Positions 10,759 to 23,571 of a stretch of DNA of 64,000 bases are shown piece after piece. The stretch is taken from positions 62,001 to 126,000 of the forward strand of contig CAMVNO010000006.1 in the NCBI GenBank assembly GCA_947168855.1, read 5' to 3'. Numbering within the stretch: position 1 is the stretch's first letter; each line of letters opens with the position of its first letter. The position numbers and the translations under genes are program-made. The stretch is from an uncultured Clostridia bacterium (GTDB lineage: Bacteria > Bacillota > Clostridia > Christensenellales > CAG-138). The notes beneath the pieces were generated by a model. The model was not told the origin of the DNA. It did no database searches and worked only from the letters and a program-made list of their open reading frames with translations.

Positions 10759-13700
10759 TTACTCCATGTCCGACGGGACGTCCTGCGCCTCGGTCACTTC
10801 GACGTTGCGATAGCACTTCAGTCCGATGCCGGCAGGGATCAGCTTGCCGATGATAACGTTCTCTTTGAGTCCGACGAGCGGATCGATCTTGCCCTTGATG
10901 GCAGCTTCGGTCAGCACGCGCGTGGTCTCCTGGAAGGACGCCGCGGACAGGAACGATTCGGTGGCGAGCGCCGCCTTGGTGATGCCGAGGAGCTTGCGCT
11001 TTGCTCTTGCAAGCACCGGCTCCGCGGGCTCTTCCGTTCCGTTCTTCTGTGCGAGCGCAAGCGCGGTCTCGTACTCGGAGATCAGCTTCTCGTTCTCTTC
11101 CTCGAAGCGGAAGCTGTCGCAGCGTTCGCCGGGCAGCAGGTTCGTGTCGCCCGGATCCTCGATCTCGACCTTGCGCAGCATCTGACGGATGATGACCTCG
11201 ATGTGCTTATCGGAGATCTCAACGCCCTGCAGACGGTAGACGCTCTGGACTTCCTTCAGGAGGTAAGCCTGCACGCCCTTGACGCCCGTGATCTTCAGGA
11301 TGTCGTTCGGGTAAACGGAGCCTTCGTTGAGCTCGTCGCCCGCCTCGACATGCTGCCCTTCGGTGACCTTCAGACGGCTGTCGAGCGAGATCTGATATTT
11401 CACGGACTCGCCCTTGTCGTTCGTGACGATGACGTTGTGCTTGCCGTCCTCGATGTGGACGGTGCCGGAGATCTCGGTGAGCGTTGTGAGCGCCTTCGGC
11501 TTTCTTGCCTCGAAGAGCTCCTCAACACGCGGAAGACCTTGCGTGATGTCCTTGCTGGATGCAACGCCGCCGGTGTGGAACGTACGCATCGTCAGCTGCG
11601 TGCCCGGTTCGCCGATCGCCTGCGCCGCGATGATACCCACCGCTTCGCCGATGTCGACGTGACCGCCGGTTGCGAGGTTCGCGCCGTAGCACTTGCAGCA
11701 GACGCCGTGCTCGCTGCGGCAGGTCAGGACTGTGCGGCAGTAGACTTCCTTGACGCCCGCTTTCTCGATCGCAAGCGCCTCGTCGTGGCTGATCATGTGA
11801 TCGCCTTCGCAGAGCTGTTCGCCGGTTTCCGGATGGAAGACCGGATCGATCGCGTAGCGGCCCTCGATACGCGCGGACAGCGGCTCGATGACCTTGCTGC
11901 CGTCGGCGATCGCGGAGATCATCATGCCGCGCGGCGTATCGTTGCGCTCCGCGAAGCAGTCGACCTCACGGACGATAACGTCCTGCGAAACGTCGACGAG
12001 ACGACGCGTGAGGTAACCGGAGTCCGCCGTACGAAGCGCCGTGTCGGCAAGACCTTTGCGCGCGCCGTGCGAAGAGATGAAGAACTCTAGAACGGACAGA
12101 CCTTCGCGGAAGTTTGCGCGAATCGGCACCTCAATGATTTCGCCGGACGGGTCCGCCATCAGACCGCGCATACCGGCGAGCTGACGAATCTGCGCCGAGC
12201 TGCCGCGCGCGCCGGAGTCCGCCATCATGAAGATGGGGTTGAACGCGTCGAGCGAATCCATCAAAGCGTTGGTGACGTCCTCGGTGGTCTGTTCCCAGAC
12301 CTTGATGACGCGGGCTCTGCGCTCCTTGTTGGAGAGGAGACCCATGCGGAAGTAGTTGTCGATCTCGACGACCTGCTTCTCGGCGTCGGCGATCAGCGCC
12401 TTTTTCTCTTCCGGAACCCTGATGTCCTGGAAGCCGACGGTGATGCCGCCGCGGGTCGAGTACGAATAACCGAGCTTCTTGATGCGGTCGAGCGTTTCGC
12501 TCGTCTGCGTCGGACCGTACTTTCTGTAGCACGCGTCGACGATCTTGCCCAGGTCCTTCTTCTTGACGAGGTGGTCGATCTCCAGCTTGAACATATCGTC
12601 CGCGCAGGTTCTTTCGACAAAACCGAGGTCCTGCGGGATCGCGTTGTTGAACAGCACGCGGCCGACAGAGGTGTCGCAGACCTTGTAGATCGTTTCGCCT
12701 TCCCACTGACGCGCAAGACGGATCTTGACCTTCGCCTGCAGCGCGACCTCGCCGGTCTGATACGCCATGATCGCTTCGTCCTCGGACGAGAACGCCTTGC
12801 CCTCGCCCTTGACGCCGTCACGCTGCTGCGTGAGGTAGTAGCAGCCCATGACCATGTCCTGCGTCGGGCAGACGACCGGCTTGCCGTCCTGCGGCTTCAG
12901 GATGTTGTTGCTCGCGAGCATCAGGAAGCGCGCTTCCGACTGCGCCTCGACCGAGAGCGGTACGTGAACCGCCATCTGGTCGCCGTCGAAGTCCGCGTTG
13001 AACGCGGTACATACGAGCGGATGCAGCTTGATCGCGCGGCCTTCGACGAGGACCGGCTCAAACGCCTGAATGCCCAGACGGTGCAGCGTCGGCGCGCGGT
13101 TGAGCATGACGGGATGGTCCTTGATGACCTCCTCCAGTACGCCCCAGACCTCGGTCGCGCCGCGCTCGACCATGCGCTTTGCGCCTTTTACGTTCTGCGC
13201 GAAGCCGCCCTTGACGAGCTTCTTCATCACGAACGGTTTGAACAGCTCCAGCGCCATCTCCTTCGGAAGACCGCACTGATACATCTTGAGTTCCGGACCG
13301 ACGACGATAACCGAACGGCCGGAATAGTCGACGCGCTTGCCGAGAAGGTTCTGACGGAAGCGTCCCTGCTTGCCGCGCAGCATGTCGGAAAGCGATTTCA
13401 GCGGGCGGTTGCCCGGACCCGTGACGGGGCGGGAACGGCGGCCGTTGTCAATGAGGGAGTCGACCGCTTCCTGCAGCATGCGCTTCTCGTTGCGGACGAT
13501 GATATCCGGCGCGCGCAGCTCCAGAAGCCGCTTTAAGCGGTTGTTGCGGTTGATGACGCGGCGATAGAGATCGTTCAGATCGCTCGTCGCGAACCGTCCG
13601 CCGTCCAGCTGGACCATCGGGCGAAGCTCCGGCGGAATGACCGGAAGCACGGTCAGAATGATCCATTCGGGGCGGTTGCCGCTCTTCAGGAACGCTTCGA

Positions 13701-14340
13701 CGACTTCCAGACGCTTGACCGCGTTTGCGCGCTTCTGTCCGCCGCTGGTTTCGACCTCTTCGCGAAGCTCGGCGTCGAGCTTTTCAAGGTCGATCTCGCA
13801 GAGGAGCTCGCGGATCGCCTCCGCGCCCATGCCGGCACGGAAGGATTTCTCGCCGAACTGCTCCTGCGCTTCACGGTATTCCTTATCGGTGATGACCTGC
13901 TTCTTGAGGAGCGTGGTCGTACCGGGATCGATGACGACGTACGCCGCAAAATACAGGACCTGTTCCAATTCTTTCGGACTCATGTCGAGCAGCATCTTCA
14001 TGCGGCACGGAATGCCCTTGAAATACCAGATATGAGAAACCGGAACGGCCAGCTCGATGTGACCCATGCGTTCGCGGCGCACCTTTGCGCGCGTGACTTC
14101 AACGCCGCACTTGTCGCAGACGATGCCCTTGTATCTGCCGCGCTTATAGCGTCCGCAGTGGCATTCCCAGTCCTTTGTCGGTCCGAAGATCCGTTCGCAG
14201 AACAGACCGTCCTTTTCGGGCTTCAGAGTGCGATAGTTGATCGTTTCGGGTTTCTTGACCTCGCCGTGAGACCATTCCAGAATCTTTTCCGGGGAAGCCA
14301 GACCGATCTTAAGAGCATCAAATTCCGTTAAATCAAACAT
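10759..14340 (-). CDS. rpoC: RNA polymerase subunit beta-prime
   Basis: 1193 aa, typical of Clostridia. It forms the catalytic centre of RNA polymerase with RpoB. The N-terminal zinc site ([20 protein letters not shown], about 60-79), the catalytic [12 protein letters not shown] with its three Asp, the bridge-helix/trigger-loop region ([19 protein letters not shown]) and the second zinc-site segment ([13 protein letters not shown]) are all seen. It lies 20 nt after rpoB in the same operon. Confidence 0.98.
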   Translation of the reverse strand: MFDLTEFDALKIGLASPEKILEWSHGEVKKPETINYRTLKPEKDGLFCERIFGPTKDWECHCGRYKRGRYKGIVCDKCGVEVTRAKVRRERMGHIELAVPVSHIWYFKGIPCRMKMLLDMSPKELEQVLYFAAYVVIDPGTTTLLKKQVITDKEYREAQEQFGEKSFRAGMGAEAIRELLCEIDLEKLDAELREEVETSGGQKRANAVKRLEVVEAFLKSGNRPEWIILTVLPVIPPELRPMVQLDGGRFATSDLNDLYRRVINRNNRLKRLLELRAPDIIVRNEKRMLQEAVDSLIDNGRRSRPVTGPGNRPLKSLSDMLRGKQGRFRQNLLGKRVDYSGRSVIVVGPELKMYQCGLPKEMALELFKPFVMKKLVKGGFAQNVKGAKRMVERGATEVWGVLEEVIKDHPVMLNRAPTLHRLGIQAFEPVLVEGRAIKLHPLVCTAFNADFDGDQMAVHVPLSVEAQSEARFLMLASNNILKPQDGKPVVCPTQDMVMGCYYLTQQRDGVKGEGKAFSSEDEAIMAYQTGEVALQAKVKIRLARQWEGETIYKVCDTSVGRVLFNNAIPQDLGFVERTCADDMFKLEIDHLVKKKDLGKIVDACYRKYGPTQTSETLDRIKKLGYSYSTRGGITVGFQDIRVPEEKKALIADAEKQVVEIDNYFRMGLLSNKERRARVIKVWEQTTEDVTNALMDSLDAFNPIFMMADSGARGSSAQIRQLAGMRGLMADPSGEIIEVPIRANFREGLSVLEFFISSHGARKGLADTALRTADSGYLTRRLVDVSQDVIVREVDCFAERNDTPRGMMISAIADGSKVIEPLSARIEGRYAIDPVFHPETGEQLCEGDHMISHDEALAIEKAGVKEVYCRTVLTCRSEHGVCCKCYGANLATGGHVDIGEAVGIIAAQAIGEPGTQLTMRTFHTGGVASSKDITQGLPRVEELFEARKPKALTTLTEISGTVHIEDGKHNVIVTNDKGESVKYQISLDSRLKVTEGQHVEAGDELNEGSVYPNDILKITGVKGVQAYLLKEVQSVYRLQGVEISDKHIEVIIRQMLRKVEIEDPGDTNLLPGERCDSFRFEEENEKLISEYETALALAQKNGTEEPAEPVLARAKRKLLGITKAALATESFLSAASFQETTRVLTEAAIKGKIDPLVGLKENVIIGKLIPAGIGLKCYRNVEVTEAQDVPSDME

Positions 14341-14360
14341 TTGCTGTCTCCTTTCGCACG

Positions 14361-18109
<3,749 letters not shown>

Positions 18110-18113
<4 letters not shown>

Positions 18114-18175
18114 TGCGTTCTCTCCTTGCTGATGTTTTTTTCGGGCGAATCCCCCCGCCCGAGGAGGTGGCACAT
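18110..18175 (-). CDS. Possible 21-codon upstream ORF overlapping the rpoB start
   Basis: ATG at 18175 with AGGAGG 8 nt upstream encodes [20 protein letters not shown] plus Q and stops in the ATGA that begins rpoB. The strong site and exact stop/start overlap suggest translational coupling. Alternatively the same ribosome site serves the in-frame GTG of rpoB at 18173. The AGGAGGT can pair with ACCTCCT just inside the ORF. Confidence 0.4.
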
Positions 18176-18422
18176 ATTCCTTACCTCCTGTGTTTTTAGT
18201 CCCGATTGGCTCGCTTTATTTCAATCCGCGTAGACTTTGGGGCATATTCCCACAGTATAGGCATCATAATGCAATATCGGATATTATCATCTTCAAATCA
18301 ATATGTCAAGAAGAAAATTCATAAAATGAAAATATTTTTACTGACACCGGTTTTGTGTGCATAGATTGTATAGGCAGATCTGAATATGTCCATACTCCAT
18401 ACAAACCAAAGGAGGTGAAACC
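18114..18422. promoter_or_regulatory. Divergent intergenic region, rpoB leader and promoter
   Basis: For rpoB (minus): -35 TTGACA at 18304-18309 with a -10 candidate TAATAT at 18281-18286 (17-bp spacer) or GATAAT at 18283-18288 (15 bp). The leader of about 160 nt contains a hairpin that pairs the AGGAGGT at 18183-18189 with 18162-18168 and a second hairpin CGGGCG/CGCCCG around 18142-18162. For the plus-strand gene at 18423 only a GGAGGTG ribosome site was found; no convincing promoter. Confidence 0.6.
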
Positions 18423-18983
18423 ATGAAAGGAACCCATACGGGCTGGACCGACGAGGAGGATCAGGCGCTGATGGAATGTGTCCTCGACGCGCGGCAGGCG
18501 CGGCAGCCGCTGAAGACCGCGTTCGATACGATCGCCGCGAAAACCAACCGAAGACCGAACAGCGTCCGCAACCATTATTACACGCAGCTGAAACCCGTCG
18601 AAAGGACGGAACCGGCGTTTCTCCCCTTCTCCGAGGAGGAAACCGAACGTCTCCTCAACGAGGTGCTTCTTGCGCTGTCGAACGGGCAATCGGTGCGCGC
18701 CTGCACGCTGAATATGGCGAACGGCGACACGCGCCGCATGCTGCGCTATCAGAACAAATATCGCGCGCTGCTGAAAACGCAGCCGGAGCGAGTCCGCGCC
18801 GTGCGCAGCGCACTGATCGCAAAGGGGCACCGGGTGCCGGACCCGTTTGTGCGCGATCCCGAAGCGCCGCACGTCGGGCGACCGCCGAAATCGTCGTGCG
18901 AGCTGGAAGTCCGCATTCGCACCCTGCTCGACAACCTATACCGAAATTTGCTCGCGCTGACGCAGGGCGAAAACGCGGGTTGA
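18423..18983 (+). CDS. Myb/SANT-like DNA-binding protein (RsfA-like)
   Basis: 186 aa. Residues about 6-50 form a Myb/SANT-type helix set (GWTDEEDQALMECV ... NSVRNHYYTQL). This fold is found in the prespore regulator RsfA and its relatives in Bacillus, and in many Clostridia proteins of unknown role. The middle and C-terminus are basic and helical without a recognised domain. A textbook AAAGGAGGTGAAACC ribosome site precedes the ATG. It is a single-gene unit with its own terminator. The sporulation link is inference from family resemblance only. Confidence 0.7.
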   Translation: MKGTHTGWTDEEDQALMECVLDARQARQPLKTAFDTIAAKTNRRPNSVRNHYYTQLKPVERTEPAFLPFSEEETERLLNEVLLALSNGQSVRACTLNMANGDTRRMLRYQNKYRALLKTQPERVRAVRSALIAKGHRVPDPFVRDPEAPHVGRPPKSSCELEVRIRTLLDNLYRNLLALTQGENAG

Positions 18984-18986
18984 CCG

Positions 18987-19013
18987 AAAGGAGGTATCCC
19001 CCTCCTTTTTTTA
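18987..19013 (+). terminator. Intrinsic terminator after the Myb-like gene
   Basis: An 8-bp stem (18987-18994 with 19001-19008) overlapping a run of seven T, directly after the stop codon. Confidence 0.8.
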
Positions 19014-19027
19014 TACCCTCGAAACGA

Positions 19028-19070
19028 TTGAAAAACCGACGGAAGACCGTTATAATAGAAAGGAAAGGAG
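19028..19070 (+). promoter_or_regulatory. Promoter and ribosome site of the acyltransferase gene
   Basis: -35 TTGAAA (19028-19033), 17-bp spacer, -10 TATAAT (19051-19056), then AAAGGAG at 19064-19070 before the ATG at 19081. A normal leadered gene, useful as contrast to the leaderless ones. Confidence 0.75.
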
Positions 19071-19080
19071 TCGTACCGTC

Positions 19081-19899
19081 ATGCTGATCTGGATTCTGAT
19101 CCTGTTTCTTTCCGCAGGCGCCGCCGCGGGGCTGACCTTTGCTTTCGGTCCCTGCGAACCGTGGTGGTTCGTGCTTCGCATTCCGCTGCTGTTTCTTGCC
19201 GCATATTTCGGCCTTCTGATTCTGTACACGCTGCTGATCGTTCTGGTTTCCCTGTTCATCGATAAAAACAAGCCGGTCAAAAAGGCGCACCACGGCATGC
19301 GTCGGTTTGTCGTTGAAACCATGCAGCTCATTCTGCTCGTCGGACGGATCCGCGTCCGTGCCGAGGGGCTGGAGCGCATCGACCGCACAAAGCCGTTTCT
19401 GCTGGTTGCCAACCACCGTTCCATGATCGATCCGTTCCTGCCTTTGACGCTTTTGAAGGGCACGGAGATCCTGTATATCTGCAAGCCGGAAATTCTCGAC
19501 ATGCCGATCATCGGACGCTATGCGCACATATGCGGTTATCCGTTCATCGACCGGAACAACAACCGGCAGGCGCTGAAAACGATCCTGCACGCCGTCGACA
19601 TCCTCAAAGAAGAACAGACCGCCGTCGGCATCTTCCCGGAAGGCACGCGCAACAAAACGGATGCGCCGCTGCTGCCGCTGCACCCGGGGTCCTTTTCGAT
19701 CGCGAAGCGCGCGGGCGTGCCGATCGTCGTCGCCGTCAGCCGCAGCACCGAAAAGGCGCTGAAGCGGTTCCTCTGGCGCGGCACCAGGGTCTCGTTCAAA
19801 GTCGTCGAGGTCCTTTCGCCGGAGCAGATCGAATCGCTCTCCACGCAGGAAATCGCGGAACGGGTCGGGGAAACGCTCAAAACGGAGCTTGCGCGCTGA
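19081..19899 (+). CDS. plsC: 1-acyl-sn-glycerol-3-phosphate acyltransferase
   Basis: 272 aa membrane enzyme that adds the second acyl chain to make phosphatidic acid. Two N-terminal hydrophobic segments (about 1-20 and 30-58) anchor it. The acyltransferase block shows the HX4D box NHRSMID at about 111 and the substrate box FPEGTRN at about 185. It has its own promoter and terminator. PlsC is the best assignment; a related lysophospholipid acyltransferase cannot be ruled out by motifs alone. Confidence 0.88.
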   Translation: MLIWILILFLSAGAAAGLTFAFGPCEPWWFVLRIPLLFLAAYFGLLILYTLLIVLVSLFIDKNKPVKKAHHGMRRFVVETMQLILLVGRIRVRAEGLERIDRTKPFLLVANHRSMIDPFLPLTLLKGTEILYICKPEILDMPIIGRYAHICGYPFIDRNNNRQALKTILHAVDILKEEQTAVGIFPEGTRNKTDAPLLPLHPGSFSIAKRAGVPIVVAVSRSTEKALKRFLWRGTRVSFKVVEVLSPEQIESLSTQEIAERVGETLKTELAR

Positions 19900-19911
19900 C
19901 CGTATCAGGGA

Positions 19912-19960
19912 AGAGGGTGTTAAGAAACGCAAAACGGTTTCTTGACACCCTCTTTGTTTT
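19912..19960 (+). terminator. Intrinsic terminator after plsC
   Basis: A 17-bp stem with one G-T pair (19912-19928 with 19937-19953) followed by TTGTTTTC. It sits between convergent genes and probably also stops the minus-strand gene ending at 19961, though the T-run on that side is poor. Confidence 0.8.
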
Positions 19961-20359
19961 CTATTTCTGCGTGATCCGGTCCGTGACCATCTCGGCAAGC
20001 GTGCAGATAAACTCCGCGCTGCTCGGGCGATCCGAAAACGGAAAAAACTGCGCGCAGACCCTGTCCGCGGAAAGAAAGCCGACGCTGATCGCGTCGCGCG
20101 CGGCAAACGCCGGATTGCGTTCCCCGCAGAGTTTCCCGACCGTCGGCTGCAGTTCGACCAGCGACGGGCGTTCGCTGCCTCGCTCGCATTCCACCGTGAT
20201 CCGTACCTCCTCGCGCAGCGGTTCAAAGCCCTTGAGATGCGGCGTAATGCCGAACCGCAGCAGCAGTTCTCCGATGATGCGCGTCGTGTCCGTCTCCCTG
20301 CGCGGCGTTCTTTTGCCGCTGCAGTCGCGCGCAAAATACCTTGCGGATTCCATTGTCAT
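19961..20359 (-). CDS. Stand-alone, divergent Spo0A C-terminal domain protein
   Basis: 132 aa. From about residue 27 the chain follows the DNA-binding effector domain of Spo0A: FGITPHLKGFEPLREEV matches the IGVPAHIKGYxYLREAI region and PSSAEFICTLAEMVTDRI matches the PTNSEFIAMIADKLR end. The receiver domain is absent, and the recognition-helix stretch (SRVERAIRHAIEVAW in Spo0A) is replaced by FAARDAISVGFLS, losing the arginines that contact 0A boxes. It is not a truncated Spo0A by frameshift: it has its own start with a GGGGGGA ribosome site and about 20 unrelated N-terminal residues. Function unknown; it may have lost or altered DNA recognition. Confidence 0.7.
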   Translation of the reverse strand: MTMESARYFARDCSGKRTPRRETDTTRIIGELLLRFGITPHLKGFEPLREEVRITVECERGSERPSLVELQPTVGKLCGERNPAFAARDAISVGFLSADRVCAQFFPFSDRPSSAEFICTLAEMVTDRITQK

Positions 20360-20464
20360 TGATCTTCCCCCCTCTCACCGACAGTTTGCCTGAAAAGGGG
20401 CGGAAATGCAACAGATGGAATTTTACGGGATGCGGGGATGCTGTGAACGTTCCTTGAACGGCGT

Positions 20465-21151
20465 CTACACAAGCTGCGCCGGGCGCGCGCCCGAACCCTC
20501 CGGCGTTTGCTCCGTTCTGCGGTCCGGCACGACTGTGATCGTCACGCCGTCCTTCCCGAGCTTCTTTGCCTCGACGAGCGCAAGCCTTGCGCGCTGCCCG
20601 CTCATCAGAAGCTGCATGCGCTTCGGCGCAAGCCGGTTTTCATCCAGCGCGCGGAACAGTGCCGCGAGCCGGTCCGCCGGATAGCAGAGCGCCAGCGTTC
20701 CGCCGTTATTGAGCAGCAAAAACGCCGCGTGACACCAGTCGGAAAGCAGCGAATCGTCCGCGTGCCGTGCCTTCGCGCGCAAGCCGGGCTCGCCCGCGGT
20801 AAAATACGGCGGGTTCATCAGCACGCGCGTGAACGTCCCATGTCCGAGCGTGTCCGGCGCGTCCTCCGCCCGAAGCGAGAGAAACCGGATCGCCTGTCCG
20901 TTCCGTTCGGCGCTGCGCCTTGCAAGCGCGATTTGCGCTTCGTCGATGTCGATCCCGGTATAGACGCCGCCGTACCGCGCCGCCGCGTACAGGCACATCA
21001 CGCCGTTTCCCGTGCCGAGATCCAGCACCGTGTCCGTTTCGCCGATCCGCGCAAAATGCACGAGCGCGATCGGATCCTCCGTGAAGCAGCCGAGCGCGGG
21101 ATCCTGAAAGATCCCCGCTTTGCCTTCGATCAGCCATTCCCAGCGTTCCAT
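20465..21151 (-). CDS. trmN6: tRNA1(Val) adenine-37 N6-methyltransferase-like protein
   Basis: 228 aa from the ATG at 21151, chosen because GGAGGG lies 5 nt upstream and the spoIID stop ends one base before it. The SAM-binding motif VLDLGTGNGVMCL and the catalytic NPPYF motif of N6-adenine methyltransferases are clear (about 45-57 and 112-116). The family (YfiC/TrmN6, YabB in Bacillus) methylates A37 of tRNA. Co-transcribed with spoIID and lying 1 nt behind it. The exact RNA target is inferred from family. Confidence 0.85.
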   Translation of the reverse strand: MERWEWLIEGKAGIFQDPALGCFTEDPIALVHFARIGETDTVLDLGTGNGVMCLYAAARYGGVYTGIDIDEAQIALARRSAERNGQAIRFLSLRAEDAPDTLGHGTFTRVLMNPPYFTAGEPGLRAKARHADDSLLSDWCHAAFLLLNNGGTLALCYPADRLAALFRALDENRLAPKRMQLLMSGQRARLALVEAKKLGKDGVTITVVPDRRTEQTPEGSGARPAQLV

Positions 21152-21152
21152 C

Positions 21153-22277
21153 TCAACCCTCCGGCACAAACAGTCCGTCCGTGTTCTGCGGCGCGGGAGA
21201 TGCTTTTTCCGTGATCCCGTCCGCGCCGTAATCGGCGATCGAAACGCCGGTGTAATAGTGCAGCAGGATCTCGCGATAGTCCGAGCCGCGCTTTGCCATG
21301 CCGTTGGCGCCGTTCTGCGAAAGCCCCACGCCGTGACCGTAGCCCTTCACATGGAAGACGATCCCCTTGCCGGTCCATTCGACCGTGAACATGGTGCTGC
21401 GGAGCCCGAACAGATTCCTTGCCTGCTTGCCGGTGATCGTCGTTTTTCCGAGCCGCAGCGTTTCCACGCGTCCGCTTTCATACGCCTTTTCGATCGCGAT
21501 CCCGTCGCGGACGTTGTCCTTCGTGATGCCGCTTTCCGGGTACTTCGCCGCGATCAGCTCGACAAGCGCATCCGTATCGAATGCAGCGTCGTCTTCGCGC
21601 ATCGGGTCCTCGTAGGGACTCGAAACGCCGCGCAGATACGGCAGCGCGTTTGCGTAGACATGCTCGGAATCCTCGGTCTGCCCGCCCGAGCAGGCATGGT
21701 ACAGCGCATCGCAGAGCTTGCCGTCGTAGACCAGCACCTCGCCCGCCGTTCCCATGACCGCCTGCGCGACGCGGTTGTAGTTGTCGGCGTAATCGTTTTT
21801 CCACGTGTTCTGCATCCGCTCGTGCGTCGAGAACGCCTGACAACACTTGCTGTTCGTGCAGACGTCGGCGTCCGGGTTCGTATGACAGCCGCCGTGCGCC
21901 ATGCTGTACAGCGTGTAGGTACGCGACGCGACCGCCTGCGCCTTCAGCGCTTCGAACGAATAATACGCGGGCATTTCCGCGGAGACCACGCCGACGATGT
22001 ATTCCTCGAGGTCCATATCGACGAGCTTGTCCGCCCGATGATCATACACCTTGATCCGCGTCGTTTCCGTCCAGTCGAAATACGCATACAGATCCAGCAG
22101 CGTCGGCGCCGGCGTCATGACGGCGATCTCCCCCGCCGCGCTCGGCTTGCAGGAGTCCGTTCTGATCTCCCTGCCGCTGAGAATCGCGCGCAGCAGGAGG
22201 AACAGCAGCACGCAGAGCGCAAACAGCACTGCCGAGAGGGCGATCACGATAACGGGGTTTTGTTTCTTTCTCTTCAT
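21153..22277 (-). CDS. spoIID: SpoIID/LytB-domain protein (stage II sporulation protein D)
   Basis: 374 aa with one N-terminal membrane helix (about 9-31). The lytic transglycosylase domain is complete: EEYIVGVVSAEMPAYYSFEALKAQAVASR carries the catalytic Glu, CHTNPDADVCTNSKCCQAF is the Cys-bearing segment, and GYGHGVGLSQNGANGMAK is the C-terminal signature. In spore formers SpoIID trims glycan strands denuded by SpoIIP during engulfment. The ATG lies 7 nt after a TATAAT box with no ribosome site, so the mRNA is predicted to be leaderless. Divergent from dnaD. A non-sporulation role is possible, since the promoter does not look like a sigma-E one. Confidence 0.88.
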   Translation of the reverse strand: MKRKKQNPVIVIALSAVLFALCVLLFLLLRAILSGREIRTDSCKPSAAGEIAVMTPAPTLLDLYAYFDWTETTRIKVYDHRADKLVDMDLEEYIVGVVSAEMPAYYSFEALKAQAVASRTYTLYSMAHGGCHTNPDADVCTNSKCCQAFSTHERMQNTWKNDYADNYNRVAQAVMGTAGEVLVYDGKLCDALYHACSGGQTEDSEHVYANALPYLRGVSSPYEDPMREDDAAFDTDALVELIAAKYPESGITKDNVRDGIAIEKAYESGRVETLRLGKTTITGKQARNLFGLRSTMFTVEWTGKGIVFHVKGYGHGVGLSQNGANGMAKRGSDYREILLHYYTGVSIADYGADGITEKASPAPQNTDGLFVPEG

Positions 22278-22284
22278 GGTTTAT

Positions 22285-22290
22285 ATTATA
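22285..22290 (-). promoter_or_regulatory. -10 box of spoIID, predicted leaderless start
   Basis: Minus-strand TATAAT at 22285-22290 puts the transcription start at about 22278, one base from the ATG at 22277. No ribosome site is present; the -35 region is weak (TGGTAT). Confidence 0.6.
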
Positions 22291-22347
22291 GTGCCTGTGT
22301 ACGGAAAATACCAGTCATTTTTACTTGTACCAAAACTTCGGTTGCCG

Positions 22348-22377
22348 TTGCAATCCGCGGTAAAGCCGTGCTATAAT
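22348..22377 (+). promoter_or_regulatory. Promoter of dnaD-dnaC-rsmI, predicted leaderless
   Basis: -35 TTGCAA (22348-22353), 18-bp spacer, -10 TATAAT (22372-22377). The expected +1 coincides with the ATG at 22384. No Shine-Dalgarno sequence. Confidence 0.7.
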
Positions 22378-22383
22378 ACGGAT

Positions 22384-23571
22384 ATGATTATTCGTTTTTC
22401 GCCGGAAGCGGCACGGCGTGAGATGACGCCGGTCGACAATCTGTTTTTGCTTGAGTACATGCCCGATGCGGACGGCATGTTTGTGAAGGTTTACCTCTAT
22501 GGGCTGATGCAGTGCTATCACCCCTCGCTTTCCGACACGGACCCCGCGGACGCGCTTGGCCTGAGCGAAGCGCAGATCCGCTGCGCGTTTGTCTATTGGC
22601 AGGCAAAGGGGCTTGTCCGCATCCGCAGCGACGAACCGCTGACGGTCGAGTATCTCCTTACCGAACAGCCCGCCGTAACGACCGCAACGCCCGTGAAGTA
22701 TCGCCGGTTCATCGAGTCGCTCAACGCGCTCCTCAGTCCGCGCGCACTCGATCTGCGCGAAATGAAGGCGATGTACGACTGCATCGAGCTCTACGGGCTT
22801 GAGGAAGGCGCGGTGCTCTCGCTTGTCGCCTACTGCATTGAGCGCAAGGGCAAGCGCGTGTCCGCCAACTACATCCTGACCGTTGCGCAGGAATGGAGCG
22901 AGCAGGACATCAAAACGCAGGACGCCGCCGAGCGGTTTGTGGCGGACTACCGCGTGCAGAAGCACGGCGCCGCCGAGGTGCTGCGCCGCTGGAACAAGCA
23001 CCGCCCGCCGACCGTCGATGAGATGGCGCTCTATGACCGGTGGATAAACGAGCTCGGATTCGACGCCGAAACGATCCTTGCCGCCGCTTCGCGGATGACG
23101 GACGTTGCATCTCCGACCTTTGCGATCCTGTCCGATCGGCTGACGGAAATGAAGGAACACAACATCACGAGCCTCAGCACGATGGAAGCCGCCGAAGAGC
23201 GGCAGAGCGCGGACCGCGAGTTTGCGCGGATGGTGTACGCGCGGCTCGGGAAGATCGGCGCGCCGGACAAGACGACGGTCGCGCAGCTTGCGATGTTCCG
23301 CGAGGAAAAGGGCATTTCGCGCGAGGCGATCCTGCTTGCCGCCGACGAATGCGCCGGCGCGGAGCGCGCGCTCGGGCTTTTGAAAAAGATCCTCTCCGAC
23401 TGGGCGGACGCGCAGATCAAAACCCCGGAGCAGGCGACGGAAGCGCTGCGCAAGCCGATGAATGCGCCCGCAAAGAAGAAGAAAAAGAACGCCGCGCTGC
23501 TCTATGAGCAGGCGCCGATCTCGGAAGAGGACTTTAATCAATTGGTCGTGAACCTGAACGAGGAGCTATGA
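22384..23571 (+). CDS. dnaD: DnaD-domain primosome protein
   Basis: 395 aa. The N-terminus (FSPEAARREMTPVDNLFLL) resembles the winged-helix region of Firmicutes DnaD/DnaB-type initiation proteins, and two DnaD-like helical modules follow, the first around 130-200 (LYGLEEGAVLSLVAYCIE) and the second around 215-290. The C-terminus is lysine rich and ends in a short motif. Together with the downstream loader it should help load the replicative helicase at origins or stalled forks. Start chosen at 22384 because earlier in-frame codons lie upstream of the promoter. Overlaps dnaC by 4 nt. Confidence 0.8.
   Translation: MIIRFSPEAARREMTPVDNLFLLEYMPDADGMFVKVYLYGLMQCYHPSLSDTDPADALGLSEAQIRCAFVYWQAKGLVRIRSDEPLTVEYLLTEQPAVTTATPVKYRRFIESLNALLSPRALDLREMKAMYDCIELYGLEEGAVLSLVAYCIERKGKRVSANYILTVAQEWSEQDIKTQDAAERFVADYRVQKHGAAEVLRRWNKHRPPTVDEMALYDRWINELGFDAETILAAASRMTDVASPTFAILSDRLTEMKEHNITSLSTMEAAEERQSADREFARMVYARLGKIGAPDKTTVAQLAMFREEKGISREAILLAADECAGAERALGLLKKILSDWADAQIKTPEQATEALRKPMNAPAKKKKKNAALLYEQAPISEEDFNQLVVNLNEEL

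Noticed and set aside
18655-20334. 559-codon minus-strand frame across the Myb-like and plsC genes
   Set aside because: It crosses two real genes with motifs and a terminator; low-complexity Arg/Ala composition.
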